NCBI GenBank assembly: GCA_937907415.1
Contig: CALCHY010000152.1
Coordinates: forward strand, 1-32,571
DNA length: 32,571 nucleotides
Source of the DNA: an uncultured Trueperaceae bacterium
Lineage (GTDB): Bacteria > Deinococcota > Deinococci > Deinococcales > Trueperaceae
Reading direction: 5' to 3'
This document shows positions 15,025 to 22,730 of this stretch, one piece after another. Within the stretch, counting starts at the first letter, position 1, and each line of letters opens with the position of its first letter. The translations under genes were made by a program, and so were the position numbers. The notes beneath the pieces were generated by a model. The model did no database searches, had not been told where the DNA came from, and saw only the letters and a program-made list of their open reading frames with translations.

Positions 15025-16227
15025 ATGCAAGACAAGCGTTACGACGGTTACAAGTCTTTCCAGTTCCTCGAGGCAGGAGTCGACTACAAGGAGTTCGAGC
15101 TCGCGCCCGTACTCAACCGCGTCGCATCCAACAAGGTCGCGGTGACGCCCGAGCAGGAGGAGCGCGTCAAGCGCCTCTTCGGCGAGAAGCTGATGATCTC
15201 GCTGCACGACCACTGCTTCATCGCACCGAAGGACCTCAGCCAGTTCTTCGAGTTTCGCCGCTGGGGCCGCGATTTCACTGGCTACGAGGGCCTCGCGATC
15301 AGCGGCCTTGACGCCGTGTTCGACAACCTCATGAACGGCACCGCCATGATCCACTCGCGTGGCGGCTGGAAGTGGGACGACGTCATCACCGACTTGGGTC
15401 TGCGTCTCTCCGACATCGCTCACCAAGACATGGTGGTCCTCTGCACCACGACCGAGCAGATCGTCCAAGCCAAGGCAGAGGGCAGGATCGCGTTCATCGT
15501 CAGCCTCGAGGGCGCGGCGATGATCGAGAACGAGCTCGACCGCCTAGACGTCCTCTACGGCCTCGGCGTGCGCAGCATCGGCATCGCTTACAGCGAAGGA
15601 AACGCGCTCGGTGGCGGTCTGAAGGAGCCACGCGACGGCGGGCTGACGACGTTCGGTCGCAAGGCCGTTGAGCGCATGAACAAGCTCGGCCTCGCTATCG
15701 ACATCAGCCACTCTGGCGACCAGACCTCGATGGACACCATCGAGGTGAGCAGCAAACCGATCTTCATCACCCACGCGGGCGCCAGGGCGTTATGGAACTC
15801 GCGCAGGCTCAAGCCAGACGACATCATCAAGGCGTGCGCGGCGAAGGGCGGCGTCATCGGCATCGAGGCGGCGCCGCACACGACCATCACGAGCAAGCAC
15901 CCGCGCCACACCATTGAGTCGTTCATGGAGCACTTCGAGTACTGTGTCGACCTCGTCGGCATCGACCACGTCGCCTTCGGCCCAGACGTGCTGTTCGGCG
16001 ACCACGTCGGCCTGCACACGACCCTCACCGACGCTCTTAGCATCGGCGCGTCGCGCGGTGGCCTCGAGTACCCCAAGGTCGAGTTCGTCGACGGGCTCGA
16101 GAGCCCGGCCGAGGCGTTCCCCAACATCGTGCGCTGGCTCGTCAAGCACGGCTACAGCGACGACGACATCGGCAAGGCCGTCGGCGGCAACGTCATGCGG
16201 GTACTGAAGGAAGTCTGGGCCAAGTGA
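15025..16227 (+). CDS. M19 membrane-dipeptidase-like hydrolase
   Basis: A 400-residue TIM-barrel metal hydrolase of the renal dipeptidase family (M19). Recognisable blocks are the bridging Glu in SLEGA (E162), DISHSG (H229), ITHAGARALWNSRRL (H250), GGVIGI and GIDHVAFGPD (D321). M19 enzymes cleave dipeptides, often with a D-residue at the C-terminal side. Odd: the first metal motif, normally HxD, reads H61-D-H63 here, so one ligand differs and the substrate may not be a standard dipeptide. No signal peptide is visible, so it is probably cytosolic. ATG 15025 follows GAAGGGAGT. It is 67 nt after dppC and overlaps the next gene by 4 nt, so it belongs to the peptide operon. Confidence 0.88.
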   Translation: MQDKRYDGYKSFQFLEAGVDYKEFELAPVLNRVASNKVAVTPEQEERVKRLFGEKLMISLHDHCFIAPKDLSQFFEFRRWGRDFTGYEGLAISGLDAVFDNLMNGTAMIHSRGGWKWDDVITDLGLRLSDIAHQDMVVLCTTTEQIVQAKAEGRIAFIVSLEGAAMIENELDRLDVLYGLGVRSIGIAYSEGNALGGGLKEPRDGGLTTFGRKAVERMNKLGLAIDISHSGDQTSMDTIEVSSKPIFITHAGARALWNSRRLKPDDIIKACAAKGGVIGIEAAPHTTITSKHPRHTIESFMEHFEYCVDLVGIDHVAFGPDVLFGDHVGLHTTLTDALSIGASRGGLEYPKVEFVDGLESPAEAFPNIVRWLVKHGYSDDDIGKAVGGNVMRVLKEVWAK

Positions 16228-17123
16228 GCGCTCCAGGCACCGGCAAGGCCGAGGCGACGGCAACGACCTTCACGCTGGAAGTTAACGGCGCGCTACTGGA
16301 GGTCGACGACAGCGGACGCACCGACCCTCAGGCGCACACCAAGCCGGCCATCATCACGCTGCACGGCGCGCCTGGCATGGGCAGCAGGCGTAACGACTGG
16401 GACGTGTACGCCGCGTTCACCGACCGCTTCAGGGTCGTCAGTTACGACCAGCGCGGCTCCGGCGCCAGCTCAGACACCCCGCCTTACACGCACGCGCAGT
16501 TCGCGGCGGACACGGACGCCGTGCGCAAGGCGCTCGACCTAGGCGACAAGGTCGTGATAGCTGGCGGATCGTACGGCGGCTACCTCGCCCAGGAGTACGC
16601 CCTGCGCTACCCGCAGCACGTTACCGCCGTCGTCCTGCGCGACACGGCGGCGCACTCGGGCCACAAGGGCGAAGCCATGCGCATGGCCTTGGAGAGTCCT
16701 TACCCGATGGACGTGCCCGGCCTAGAGCGACTGTTCGCTGGCCACACCACGTCAGACGACGACTTCCGCGCGCTCATCACCATGATCATGCCGCTCTACA
16801 CGACGACCTACGACGCCGAGCGGGACGCAAGGCAGGTCGCCGCCATGCAGCTCCACTACGCGACGCACAACTACGCGTTCGCTCACAACCAGACCACGTT
16901 CGACTTAAGGCCGCTCCTCGGGGAGCTAACCGCGCCAGTGCTGATAACGGTCGGGCGCCACGACTGGATCACCCCGCTGCCTGCCAGCGAGGAGCTGCAC
17001 GCCCTGCTGCCCGACTCCGAGCTCGTGATCTTCGAGAACAGCGGCCATGGCCCGCAGAACGAGGAACGCGAAGCGTGGCACAAGGCCGTTAGGGAGTTCC
17101 TGGAGCGCAGGGTGCTTGCTTGA
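16224..17123 (+). CDS. Alpha/beta hydrolase, S33 proline-iminopeptidase-like
   Basis: A 299-residue alpha/beta hydrolase. It shows the oxyanion motif HGAPGMGS (47-54), DQRGSGAS (75-82), the nucleophile elbow GGSYGG (S116), an acid in GRHDWITP (D247) and the catalytic His in SGHGPQ (H275). DQRGSGxS and GGSYGG are typical of S33 peptidases such as proline iminopeptidase, which release N-terminal residues from short peptides; other amide or ester substrates are possible. GTG 16224 overlaps the stop of the M19 gene (GTGA), and its own stop overlaps the next start, so the three hydrolases are tightly coupled. Confidence 0.88.
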   Translation: MSAPGTGKAEATATTFTLEVNGALLEVDDSGRTDPQAHTKPAIITLHGAPGMGSRRNDWDVYAAFTDRFRVVSYDQRGSGASSDTPPYTHAQFAADTDAVRKALDLGDKVVIAGGSYGGYLAQEYALRYPQHVTAVVLRDTAAHSGHKGEAMRMALESPYPMDVPGLERLFAGHTTSDDDFRALITMIMPLYTTTYDAERDARQVAAMQLHYATHNYAFAHNQTTFDLRPLLGELTAPVLITVGRHDWITPLPASEELHALLPDSELVIFENSGHGPQNEEREAWHKAVREFLERRVLA

Positions 17124-18331
17124 ACGCCCCCGTCGGTGGTGGGGCGTTGAGCCCCATCACCCGCTCGGAACGCGCTACCAGGGCGCGGGCGGCATTCGAC
17201 CGCCTTGGCGGCAACATCGACGCCCTCGTGCTCTTCGACGACCAGTACATCCAGTACTTCACTGGCTTCGTCTTCTCGCCGACCGAAAGGCCGATAGCGC
17301 TCATCATCAGCCCGGATGGCGAGCGCACGCTGTTCGTGCCGCGCCTCGAGCGCGAACACGCGCAGGCGTTGGCCGACGTCGAACGCGTAGCCGACTACCC
17401 GGAGTACCCGGGTGAGACCCACCCGCTAAGGCTCCTGCTCGAGGAACTAGCCGCGCAAGGCATCGGACGCCATGGTCTCGGAGTCGACCACGATGGCTAT
17501 CCGCCAGTCATGGGTTACGTGCCTTTGCCCCTCAGTGGGATCACGAGCGTGCCGGTAGTAGGCGTCACCGTGCAGCTCGACGCGCAGATGGCAAGCAAGT
17601 CGGAGCATGAGGTGGCGCTCGTGCGTGAGAGCGCCCGCTGGGGCGCGTACGCGCACCGCCTGCTGCAAGACGGCACGAAGGTCGGGTTGCGTGAGGACGA
17701 CGTTGTTGCCGTCGCCTGCGGCGCGGCTAGCCGCGCGCTAGCGACCGAACTGGGGCCCGACTACCGTCAGCGCAACAAGTGGATCCGCGGGGCGCTCGCC
17801 ATCTACCGCGGCCAGATCGGCGCGGCTAGCGCTCTGCCTCACGCGCTTGCCAGCAACGCCGTCTTCCAGCGCGGCGACACGCTCGTGACCGGCGCTGGCG
17901 CAGACGTATGGGGTTACCTTAGCGAGCTCGAACGCACCATGTTCCTAGGCGAGCCAAGCCCGGAACAGAAGCTCTTCTTCGGGCACATGCTGGCGCTGCA
18001 GGACATCTGCTTCGCCGCGATCAAGCCGGGCGCGAGCGCGGCCTCCGTCGACCTCGCCATGCGCGCTTACGTCGACGAGCACGGGCTCTGGGATCACTGG
18101 CGTCACCACGTTGGGCATGGGCTCGGCCAGCGCATCCACGAGAGCCCCTTCCTCGACCGGGGTTACGACGGCGTACTCTTGCCTGGCACCATCCTGAGCG
18201 TGGAACCCGGCCTTTACGTACCCGGACTGGGTGGCTTCAGGCACTCGGACACCGTGCTCGTCACCGAGAGCGGCATCGAGTTCCTCACGAACTACCCCCG
18301 CGACCTGCGGAGCCTCACCCTCGACGCTTGA
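17120..18331 (+). CDS. M24 pita-bread-fold hydrolase, creatinase-like, metal site lost
   Basis: A 403-residue protein with the two-domain creatinase/prolidase layout: an N-terminal creatinase domain (about 15-155) and a C-terminal pita-bread domain. In true M24 aminopeptidases the metal is held by Asp, Asp, His, Glu and Glu. Here the positions read G258 (in TGAGADVWGY), E269 (SELERT), H333 (GHGLG), E362 (SVEPGLY) and S376 (FRHSD), so three of five ligands are changed. A His in ALPHALASN (H241) matches the catalytic His of creatinase. It is therefore more likely a metal-independent C-N hydrolase of the creatinase/ectoine-hydrolase type than an Xaa-Pro aminopeptidase. Start is the TTG at 17120 overlapping the upstream stop. 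Confidence 0.85.
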   Translation: MNAPVGGGALSPITRSERATRARAAFDRLGGNIDALVLFDDQYIQYFTGFVFSPTERPIALIISPDGERTLFVPRLEREHAQALADVERVADYPEYPGETHPLRLLLEELAAQGIGRHGLGVDHDGYPPVMGYVPLPLSGITSVPVVGVTVQLDAQMASKSEHEVALVRESARWGAYAHRLLQDGTKVGLREDDVVAVACGAASRALATELGPDYRQRNKWIRGALAIYRGQIGAASALPHALASNAVFQRGDTLVTGAGADVWGYLSELERTMFLGEPSPEQKLFFGHMLALQDICFAAIKPGASAASVDLAMRAYVDEHGLWDHWRHHVGHGLGQRIHESPFLDRGYDGVLLPGTILSVEPGLYVPGLGGFRHSDTVLVTESGIEFLTNYPRDLRSLTLDA

Positions 18332-18371
18332 GCCTGGTAGCGCCAAGCGGCCAGCGCGCCGGTTAGGCGGA

Positions 18372-18377
18372 TATCCT
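18372..18377 (+). promoter_or_regulatory. Leaderless -10 box of mnmH-selD
   Basis: TATCCT ends 7 nt before the mnmH ATG (18385), with no SD in between. The 53-nt gap after the M24 gene therefore holds a separate promoter for the selenium genes. Confidence 0.6.
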
Positions 18378-18384
18378 GGCGCTC

Positions 18385-19464
18385 ATGAACCTGACGCCCT
18401 CCGACATCTACCCGAGTGGTGGTGGGAGGGCGCCTTACCAACTGATCGACGTGAGGGCGCCGGTCGAGGTCGCCAGCGGCGCCCTCCCTGGCGCGGTGGC
18501 GCTCCCGCTGCTCACCGACGAGGAGCGGCACCTAGTCGGCCTGCGCTACGCGGAAGCTGGGCAGGCCGCAGCAACGGCACTCGGTCATCGACTCCTCGAA
18601 CCCAACCGCCTCCGTAGGGTGCAAGCGTGGCGCGCAGCGGTGGACGGCGACGCGCGGCCCACCGCGGTGGCGTGCTGGCGCGGCGGCGAGCGGAGCAAGC
18701 TCGTCGTCGAGTTCATCGACCGGCCGAACGCCATGCAAGTGACTGGCGGCTACCGGGCGCTGCGTGCACACTTGCTGGCCTCCCTAGCGCCAGCAGTGGA
18801 GGGCAAGAGCTTGGTGGTGCTCGCCGGCCTCACGGGTTCCGGTAAGACGAGGCTGCTTCGGCGACTGGACGACGGTAGGGGCGGCGACCTCCAGGCCGTC
18901 GACCTTGAAGGCCTCGCCCGGCACCGCGGCAGCGCCTTCGGGCACGTGGCGGAGCCTCAGCCAAGCCAGCAAACGTTCGAGAACGCCCTCGCGGCCGAAC
19001 TCGTCCTGAGCCAGGCCACGAGGCTCGTGGTCGAGGACGAGTCGCGTTACGTAGGCAAGCGGACCGTGCCGGACCCCCTGTATGACGCCATGCAAGTGGC
19101 GCCGCTCGTCGTGCTCGAAACTACCCTCGAGGCTCGCGCTACCGCCATCTACCGCGAGTACGTCGCCTGCGCCACCGCCGCGGCGGGGCGCCAGGCGGTG
19201 GCTGAGGATCTGCAGGCGTCGATCGGGCACCTCAAGCGCCGCTTAGGGGGCGCGCTGACCGCGAAGCTGACGTCAAGGGTGTCGGAGCTAGCGAGCACCG
19301 CCGCAGCGTGGGTGGACGAAGCTGCTCACCTCGACTGGATAGCGACGCTGCTGCGCGAGCACTACGACCCGCTGTACCGCCGCTCATTGGATAAACTGGC
19401 GCGCCCGGTCGTGTTCGCCGGTGATGAGGAGGCGGTCGTTGCGTGGCTGACGGAAAAGCGGTAG
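18385..19464 (+). CDS. mnmH: tRNA 2-selenouridine synthase MnmH (SelU/YbbB)
   Basis: A 359-residue protein, close to the 364 of E. coli SelU. The N-terminal rhodanese domain (LIDVRAPVEVASGALPGA) ends in ACWRGGERS, placing the catalytic Cys at residue 97, the same number as in E. coli. The second domain has a P-loop GLTGSGKT (148-155). The enzyme geranylates 2-thiouridine at the tRNA wobble position and replaces the sulfur with selenium from selenophosphate. SelD, which makes selenophosphate, is encoded 11 nt downstream. The ATG is leaderless, 7 nt after TATCCT. Confidence 0.95.
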   Translation: MNLTPSDIYPSGGGRAPYQLIDVRAPVEVASGALPGAVALPLLTDEERHLVGLRYAEAGQAAATALGHRLLEPNRLRRVQAWRAAVDGDARPTAVACWRGGERSKLVVEFIDRPNAMQVTGGYRALRAHLLASLAPAVEGKSLVVLAGLTGSGKTRLLRRLDDGRGGDLQAVDLEGLARHRGSAFGHVAEPQPSQQTFENALAAELVLSQATRLVVEDESRYVGKRTVPDPLYDAMQVAPLVVLETTLEARATAIYREYVACATAAAGRQAVAEDLQASIGHLKRRLGGALTAKLTSRVSELASTAAAWVDEAAHLDWIATLLREHYDPLYRRSLDKLARPVVFAGDEEAVVAWLTEKR

Positions 19465-19475
19465 GAGGGGCGCCA

Positions 19476-20507
19476 GTGCGCCTGACCAGCACGGTCAAGA
19501 AGGGCGGCTGTGCCGCTAAGATCGCGGCAGGCACGCTCTCCGAGCTCGTGCGCGGGCTGCCGAAGGTAACGCACCCCGACCTGCTCGTCGGCACAGAGCA
19601 CCTCGATGATGCGGCCGTCTTGCGCCTCAACCCGGAACAGGCGCTCATCCAGACCCTCGACTTCTTCACTCCCATCCTCGATGACCCGCGCGATTTCGGG
19701 GCCGTCGCCGCCGCCAACGCGCTCTCGGACGTGTTCGCCATGGGCGGTCGACCCATCAGCGCGCTGACCATCCTCGCCTATCCGCTTGGCGTGCTCGACA
19801 ACGATGTCCTAACTGAGCTCATGGCTGGCGCCAGCGAGGTCATCACCGAGGCAGGGGCGCTGCTGGTTGGCGGTCACTCGATCGAGGATGACACCCTCAA
19901 GTTCGGCTTCAGCGTTGCCGGCTTAGCGCACCCTGAACGCCTGTGGACGAACGCCGGCGCCCGCGTTGGCGACGTCGTGATCCTCACGAAGGCAATCGGC
20001 ACTGGCACGCTCTCGGCCGCGCTCAAGTCGGGCGAGATCGCGCCAGCCGACTTGCGCAGCGCGACCGCCTCGATGCGCCAGATCAACCGCCACGACCTGC
20101 CTGACGAGTTGCACGCCGCGGTGCACGCTGCTACGGACGTGACGGGTTTCGGGCTGTTAGGTCACGCGCTGCACGTGGCGAACGCCTCTGGTGTTGGGTT
20201 GCGCTTGCGGCCGGAGAGTGTGCCGACGTTACCTGGCGCCAGGGAAGCGCTCGCTGCCGGCAACCTGACCAGAGCGCACGCGAGCAACGAGCGTTACGTG
20301 GCATCGTCCGTGACGGGCCGCGCGGCCCTCGACCCCGTCACCTGGTTGACGTTAGTCGACCCTCAGACGAGCGGCGGCTTGCTGCTGGTGGTAGACGGGG
20401 AAACTGCGGAGGCCGTGACGGCGCACTTGACGCCGCGCTTCCCGCGCACGACCCGCATCGGGGTCGTCGAGGAACTGGGCGTGCTTCCGCCCCTGCGCCT
20501 GGCCTGA
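19476..20507 (+). CDS. selD: Selenide, water dikinase SelD (selenophosphate synthase), Cys form
   Basis: A 343-residue ATP-dependent selenophosphate synthase. The glycine-rich N-terminal loop reads KKGGCAAKI: C12 and K15 match the essential Cys17 and Lys20 of E. coli SelD, while the second, non-essential Cys is Ala. LDFFTPILDDP and ANALSDVFAMGG carry the metal and ATP ligands, and the C-terminal DVTGFGLLGHA and DPQTSGGLL blocks are typical. The active site is encoded by TGC, so this is not a selenoprotein. GTG 19476 follows TAGGAGGGG at ideal spacing; a GTG at 19443 would overlap mnmH without a ribosome binding site. Confidence 0.95.
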   Translation: MRLTSTVKKGGCAAKIAAGTLSELVRGLPKVTHPDLLVGTEHLDDAAVLRLNPEQALIQTLDFFTPILDDPRDFGAVAAANALSDVFAMGGRPISALTILAYPLGVLDNDVLTELMAGASEVITEAGALLVGGHSIEDDTLKFGFSVAGLAHPERLWTNAGARVGDVVILTKAIGTGTLSAALKSGEIAPADLRSATASMRQINRHDLPDELHAAVHAATDVTGFGLLGHALHVANASGVGLRLRPESVPTLPGAREALAAGNLTRAHASNERYVASSVTGRAALDPVTWLTLVDPQTSGGLLLVVDGETAEAVTAHLTPRFPRTTRIGVVEELGVLPPLRLA

Positions 20508-20518
20508 CTCTCGCCAGG

Positions 20519-20842
20519 TCAGTTGTGTGATTGACGCTCGCGTTCGAGCAGGAGATGAACCGAAGTCGGCTCCAGGATGGAACTGCCGTCGCGGTACGTG
20601 CCCCGCGCCAACGTGGCAGCCAACAGGTCGTATACGAGGTAGGCCTCGTCGGCGTCCTCGCAATGGTGGAGGAGCGCCTCGTCGCCAGATGACATGACTG
20701 CGACGATCTCGAAGAACTCTGGCTCGACGAGTTCGGCTTCGACCTGCTCGGGGTCGGTGTCCTCCGGGAACGACTCGATGATCTCGAGGCTCTCGAAGAG
20801 GGCAGAGTTAAGCACGCGGTCATCAAGCGAGTGGATCCACAT
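20519..20842 (-). CDS. Small acidic protein of unknown function
   Basis: A 107-residue, strongly acidic, soluble protein (MWIHSLDDRVLNSALFESL... with a Glu-rich PEDTDPEQVEAELVEPEFFE segment). I recognise no family. The ATG at 20842 is 7 nt downstream of TATGAT and has no SD, the pattern of a leaderless start. An ATG four codons earlier (20854) lies within that -10 box, so it could be used only from a longer transcript. It converges with selD (11 nt) and follows the dppC-like gene on the same strand by 21 nt. Confidence 0.6.
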   Translation of the reverse strand: MWIHSLDDRVLNSALFESLEIIESFPEDTDPEQVEAELVEPEFFEIVAVMSSGDEALLHHCEDADEAYLVYDLLAATLARGTYRDGSSILEPTSVHLLLERERQSHN

Positions 20843-20849
20843 GCTGGCA

Positions 20850-20855
20850 ATCATA
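20850..20855 (-). promoter_or_regulatory. Leaderless -10 box of the small acidic protein gene
   Basis: TATGAT on the minus strand ends 7 nt before the ATG at 20842. The -35 region is weak (TCGACC, about 19 nt away). It gives this gene a promoter apart from the dpp genes upstream. Confidence 0.45.
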
Positions 20856-20863
20856 CGGCCTCG

Positions 20864-21658
20864 TTACGAACGGCGGTCGAGCATGTCGCGCATGCCGTCA
20901 GACATGAACTGGAATGACAGGGAGGCACTAGCCAGGAAGACGCCCGGTCCTACCGCCGCCCACGGTTGCGTCGTGAGGAACGAGCGTGCGTCTTGCAGCA
21001 CGTTACCCCAACTTGGGGTTGGCAGCGGCACGCCAAGGCCGAGGAACGATAAGGACGCCTCGACCAGCAGGAAAGCGGCGGCGGTGCTAGCGACCTGCAC
21101 GACCATGCTCCCGAGGAAGTTGGGTACGGCGTGGCGCATGAGCTGACGACCGCGCGTGGCGCCGAGGGCGCCCGCCGCCGTGACGTACTCCGCCTTCATC
21201 TCGTTACGCGTGAACGACCGCGCCAGCCGGAAGAACACGGGTGAGCCGGCCACCCCCATGGCCATGATGGTTTGCAACGTGCCACCGCCTAGGCTCGCCA
21301 CGACCAGCAGGATGAGCAGGAAGCCGGGGAACGCCAGCAGGGCATCGAACACGCGCGAGAGCACCGTGTCAGTCACGCCGCCGAGGCCCGCTGCCACTAC
21401 GCCGAGTACGCCGCCAAGCGTGAGGGTCAGGAGCGTGGCGGACAGCGCGACGACCAGCGACACGCGGCCACCAGCGAGCGACCGCGCTAGCACGTCGCGG
21501 CCGAGGCCGTCCGTGCCGAGAGGGTGAGTCGTGCTAGGCGGGGCGTACCTGGCGCGGTAGTCGGGCTTGATCGGATCGTAGCCGCTAAGTTGCGGTGCGA
21601 AGACGGCCGCGAGCGCGATGATGACGAAGAGAACGGTGCCGAAGCGGGCGCGGTTCAC
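20864..21658 (-). CDS. Second Dpp/Opp-type permease (DppC-like)
   Basis: A 264-residue permease with the DppC landmarks THPLGTDGLGRDVLARSLAGG, the EAA-like loop (AEYVTAAGALGATRGRQLMRHAVPN) and the C-terminal SWGNVLQDARSFL and FMSDGMRDMLDRRS. It is at the short end for DppC because the cytoplasmic N-terminal arm is nearly absent. GTG 21658 follows GAGGG and overlaps the stop of the dppB-like gene (GTGA), so translation is coupled. A longer frame to 21928 lies within that gene and is unlike any permease. Last transporter gene of its operon, with no ATPase gene after it. Confidence 0.93.
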   Translation of the reverse strand: MNRARFGTVLFVIIALAAVFAPQLSGYDPIKPDYRARYAPPSTTHPLGTDGLGRDVLARSLAGGRVSLVVALSATLLTLTLGGVLGVVAAGLGGVTDTVLSRVFDALLAFPGFLLILLVVASLGGGTLQTIMAMGVAGSPVFFRLARSFTRNEMKAEYVTAAGALGATRGRQLMRHAVPNFLGSMVVQVASTAAAFLLVEASLSFLGLGVPLPTPSWGNVLQDARSFLTTQPWAAVGPGVFLASASLSFQFMSDGMRDMLDRRS

Positions 21659-22653
21659 GAGACCCTCAAGCGTGGGTCCGTGACGACCTGCATGATGTCC
21701 GCCAGCCAGTTGACGAGCACGTAGACGGTCACCGCGAGGATGGTTACGCCCTGCACGACTGGATAGTCGCGCGCCCCGATGGCGCCGAGGATCGTGGCGC
21801 CCAGGCCGGGAAGGCCGAACACCTGCTCGACGACGATGGTGCCCGTCAACAGGCCACCGAGCTCTAACGCTAGCAGCGGGATGGTGCCCGGCAGGGAGTT
21901 GCTGGCGATGTGCTTCGCCACCGCCCAAGGCCGCAGGCCTTTACTGCGGGCGGTGCGCACGTAATCGGAGCTGCGCTCTTCCAACACCCTGGCCCGCGCC
22001 AGCCGCGCTACCTGCGCTGCCCGCGGGATGGCGAGTGTGACCGCCGGTAACAGCAGGTGCCAGCTGGCGGCGAGAGTTAGCCCCTGCGGCGGTAGGCCAA
22101 GCACGGGGAACCAACCTAGCTGCACCGCGAATAGCAATATGAGCAGGAACCCGAACCAGAACTCTGGCAGAGCAAGCGCCACGGTAGTGAAGAGGAGGGC
22201 CACGCGGTCGAATGTCCCGCCCGGCCGTAGCCCGGCAAGCAGGCCAAGCCCTAAACCCAAGACTAGGGAGATGACGAACGCCATGCTGGCCACCGTCAGG
22301 GTGACGGGCATGCGGTCGACGAGCACGCGCACTACGGGGCGGCGTTCGCGTAGGGAAGCGCCGAGGTCGCCTTGCGCGACGTCGCTAAGGTAGGTGATGT
22401 ACTGCGCGGGCAGGGAGCGGTCCAACCCAAGCTGTGCACGCATGGCGCTTACTTGTGAGGCGCTAGCGTCTAGGCCGCCCATGATGGTGGCGGCGTCGCC
22501 AGGAAGGGCGCGCATGGCGAGGAACACGAGCGTGAGCACCGCCCATAGCGTGATTACGAAAGATACGGTTTGGATCAGTAGATACCTTGACACGACTTCC
22601 CGTTCGGTCAACCCGCGCCTGCGCTCTGCGGTGGGGGAGGTAGTAAGCGTCAC
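21655..22653 (-). CDS. Second Dpp/Opp-type permease (DppB-like)
   Basis: A 332-residue permease with six helices and the EAA-like loop (SDYVRTARSKGLRPWAVAKHIASN). The start is uncertain. The GTG at 22653 gives the longest product, but it lies in the 3' arm of a 12-bp hairpin and has no SD. A GTG at 22593 would begin MSRYLLIQTVSFVITLW, which lines up with the N-terminus of the other DppB here (MTAYILRRIGLGIIVLW), and has GGGAA just upstream. The gene follows its binding-protein gene by 77 nt and overlaps the dppC-like gene. Confidence 0.9.
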   Translation of the reverse strand: MTLTTSPTAERRRGLTEREVVSRYLLIQTVSFVITLWAVLTLVFLAMRALPGDAATIMGGLDASASQVSAMRAQLGLDRSLPAQYITYLSDVAQGDLGASLRERRPVVRVLVDRMPVTLTVASMAFVISLVLGLGLGLLAGLRPGGTFDRVALLFTTVALALPEFWFGFLLILLFAVQLGWFPVLGLPPQGLTLAASWHLLLPAVTLAIPRAAQVARLARARVLEERSSDYVRTARSKGLRPWAVAKHIASNSLPGTIPLLALELGGLLTGTIVVEQVFGLPGLGATILGAIGARDYPVVQGVTILAVTVYVLVNWLADIMQVVTDPRLRVS

Positions 22654-22686
22654 GGGTGGGGCGCCTAGCGGCTGGCCCCACCCGTG
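22651..22686 (-). promoter_or_regulatory. 12-bp hairpin between binding-protein and permease genes
   Basis: CACGGGTGGGGC (22651-22662) and GCCCCACCCGTG (22675-22686) are perfectly complementary, with a 12-nt loop that can pair further (GCC/GGC). It starts 44 nt after the binding-protein stop. There is no T-run, so it is more likely a stabilising or attenuating hairpin than a full terminator. On the minus strand its last three bases are the GTG annotated as the dppB start. Confidence 0.75.
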
Positions 22687-22730
22687 TTAGTAGCTCGTTC
22701 AGGTGCGGCGGCGGTTACCGCCACCCACGG

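Noticed and set aside
20498..20518. Hairpin CCTGGC/GCCAGG at the end of selD as a terminator
   Set aside because: Only a 6-bp stem overlapping the stop codon, with no T-run on either strand.
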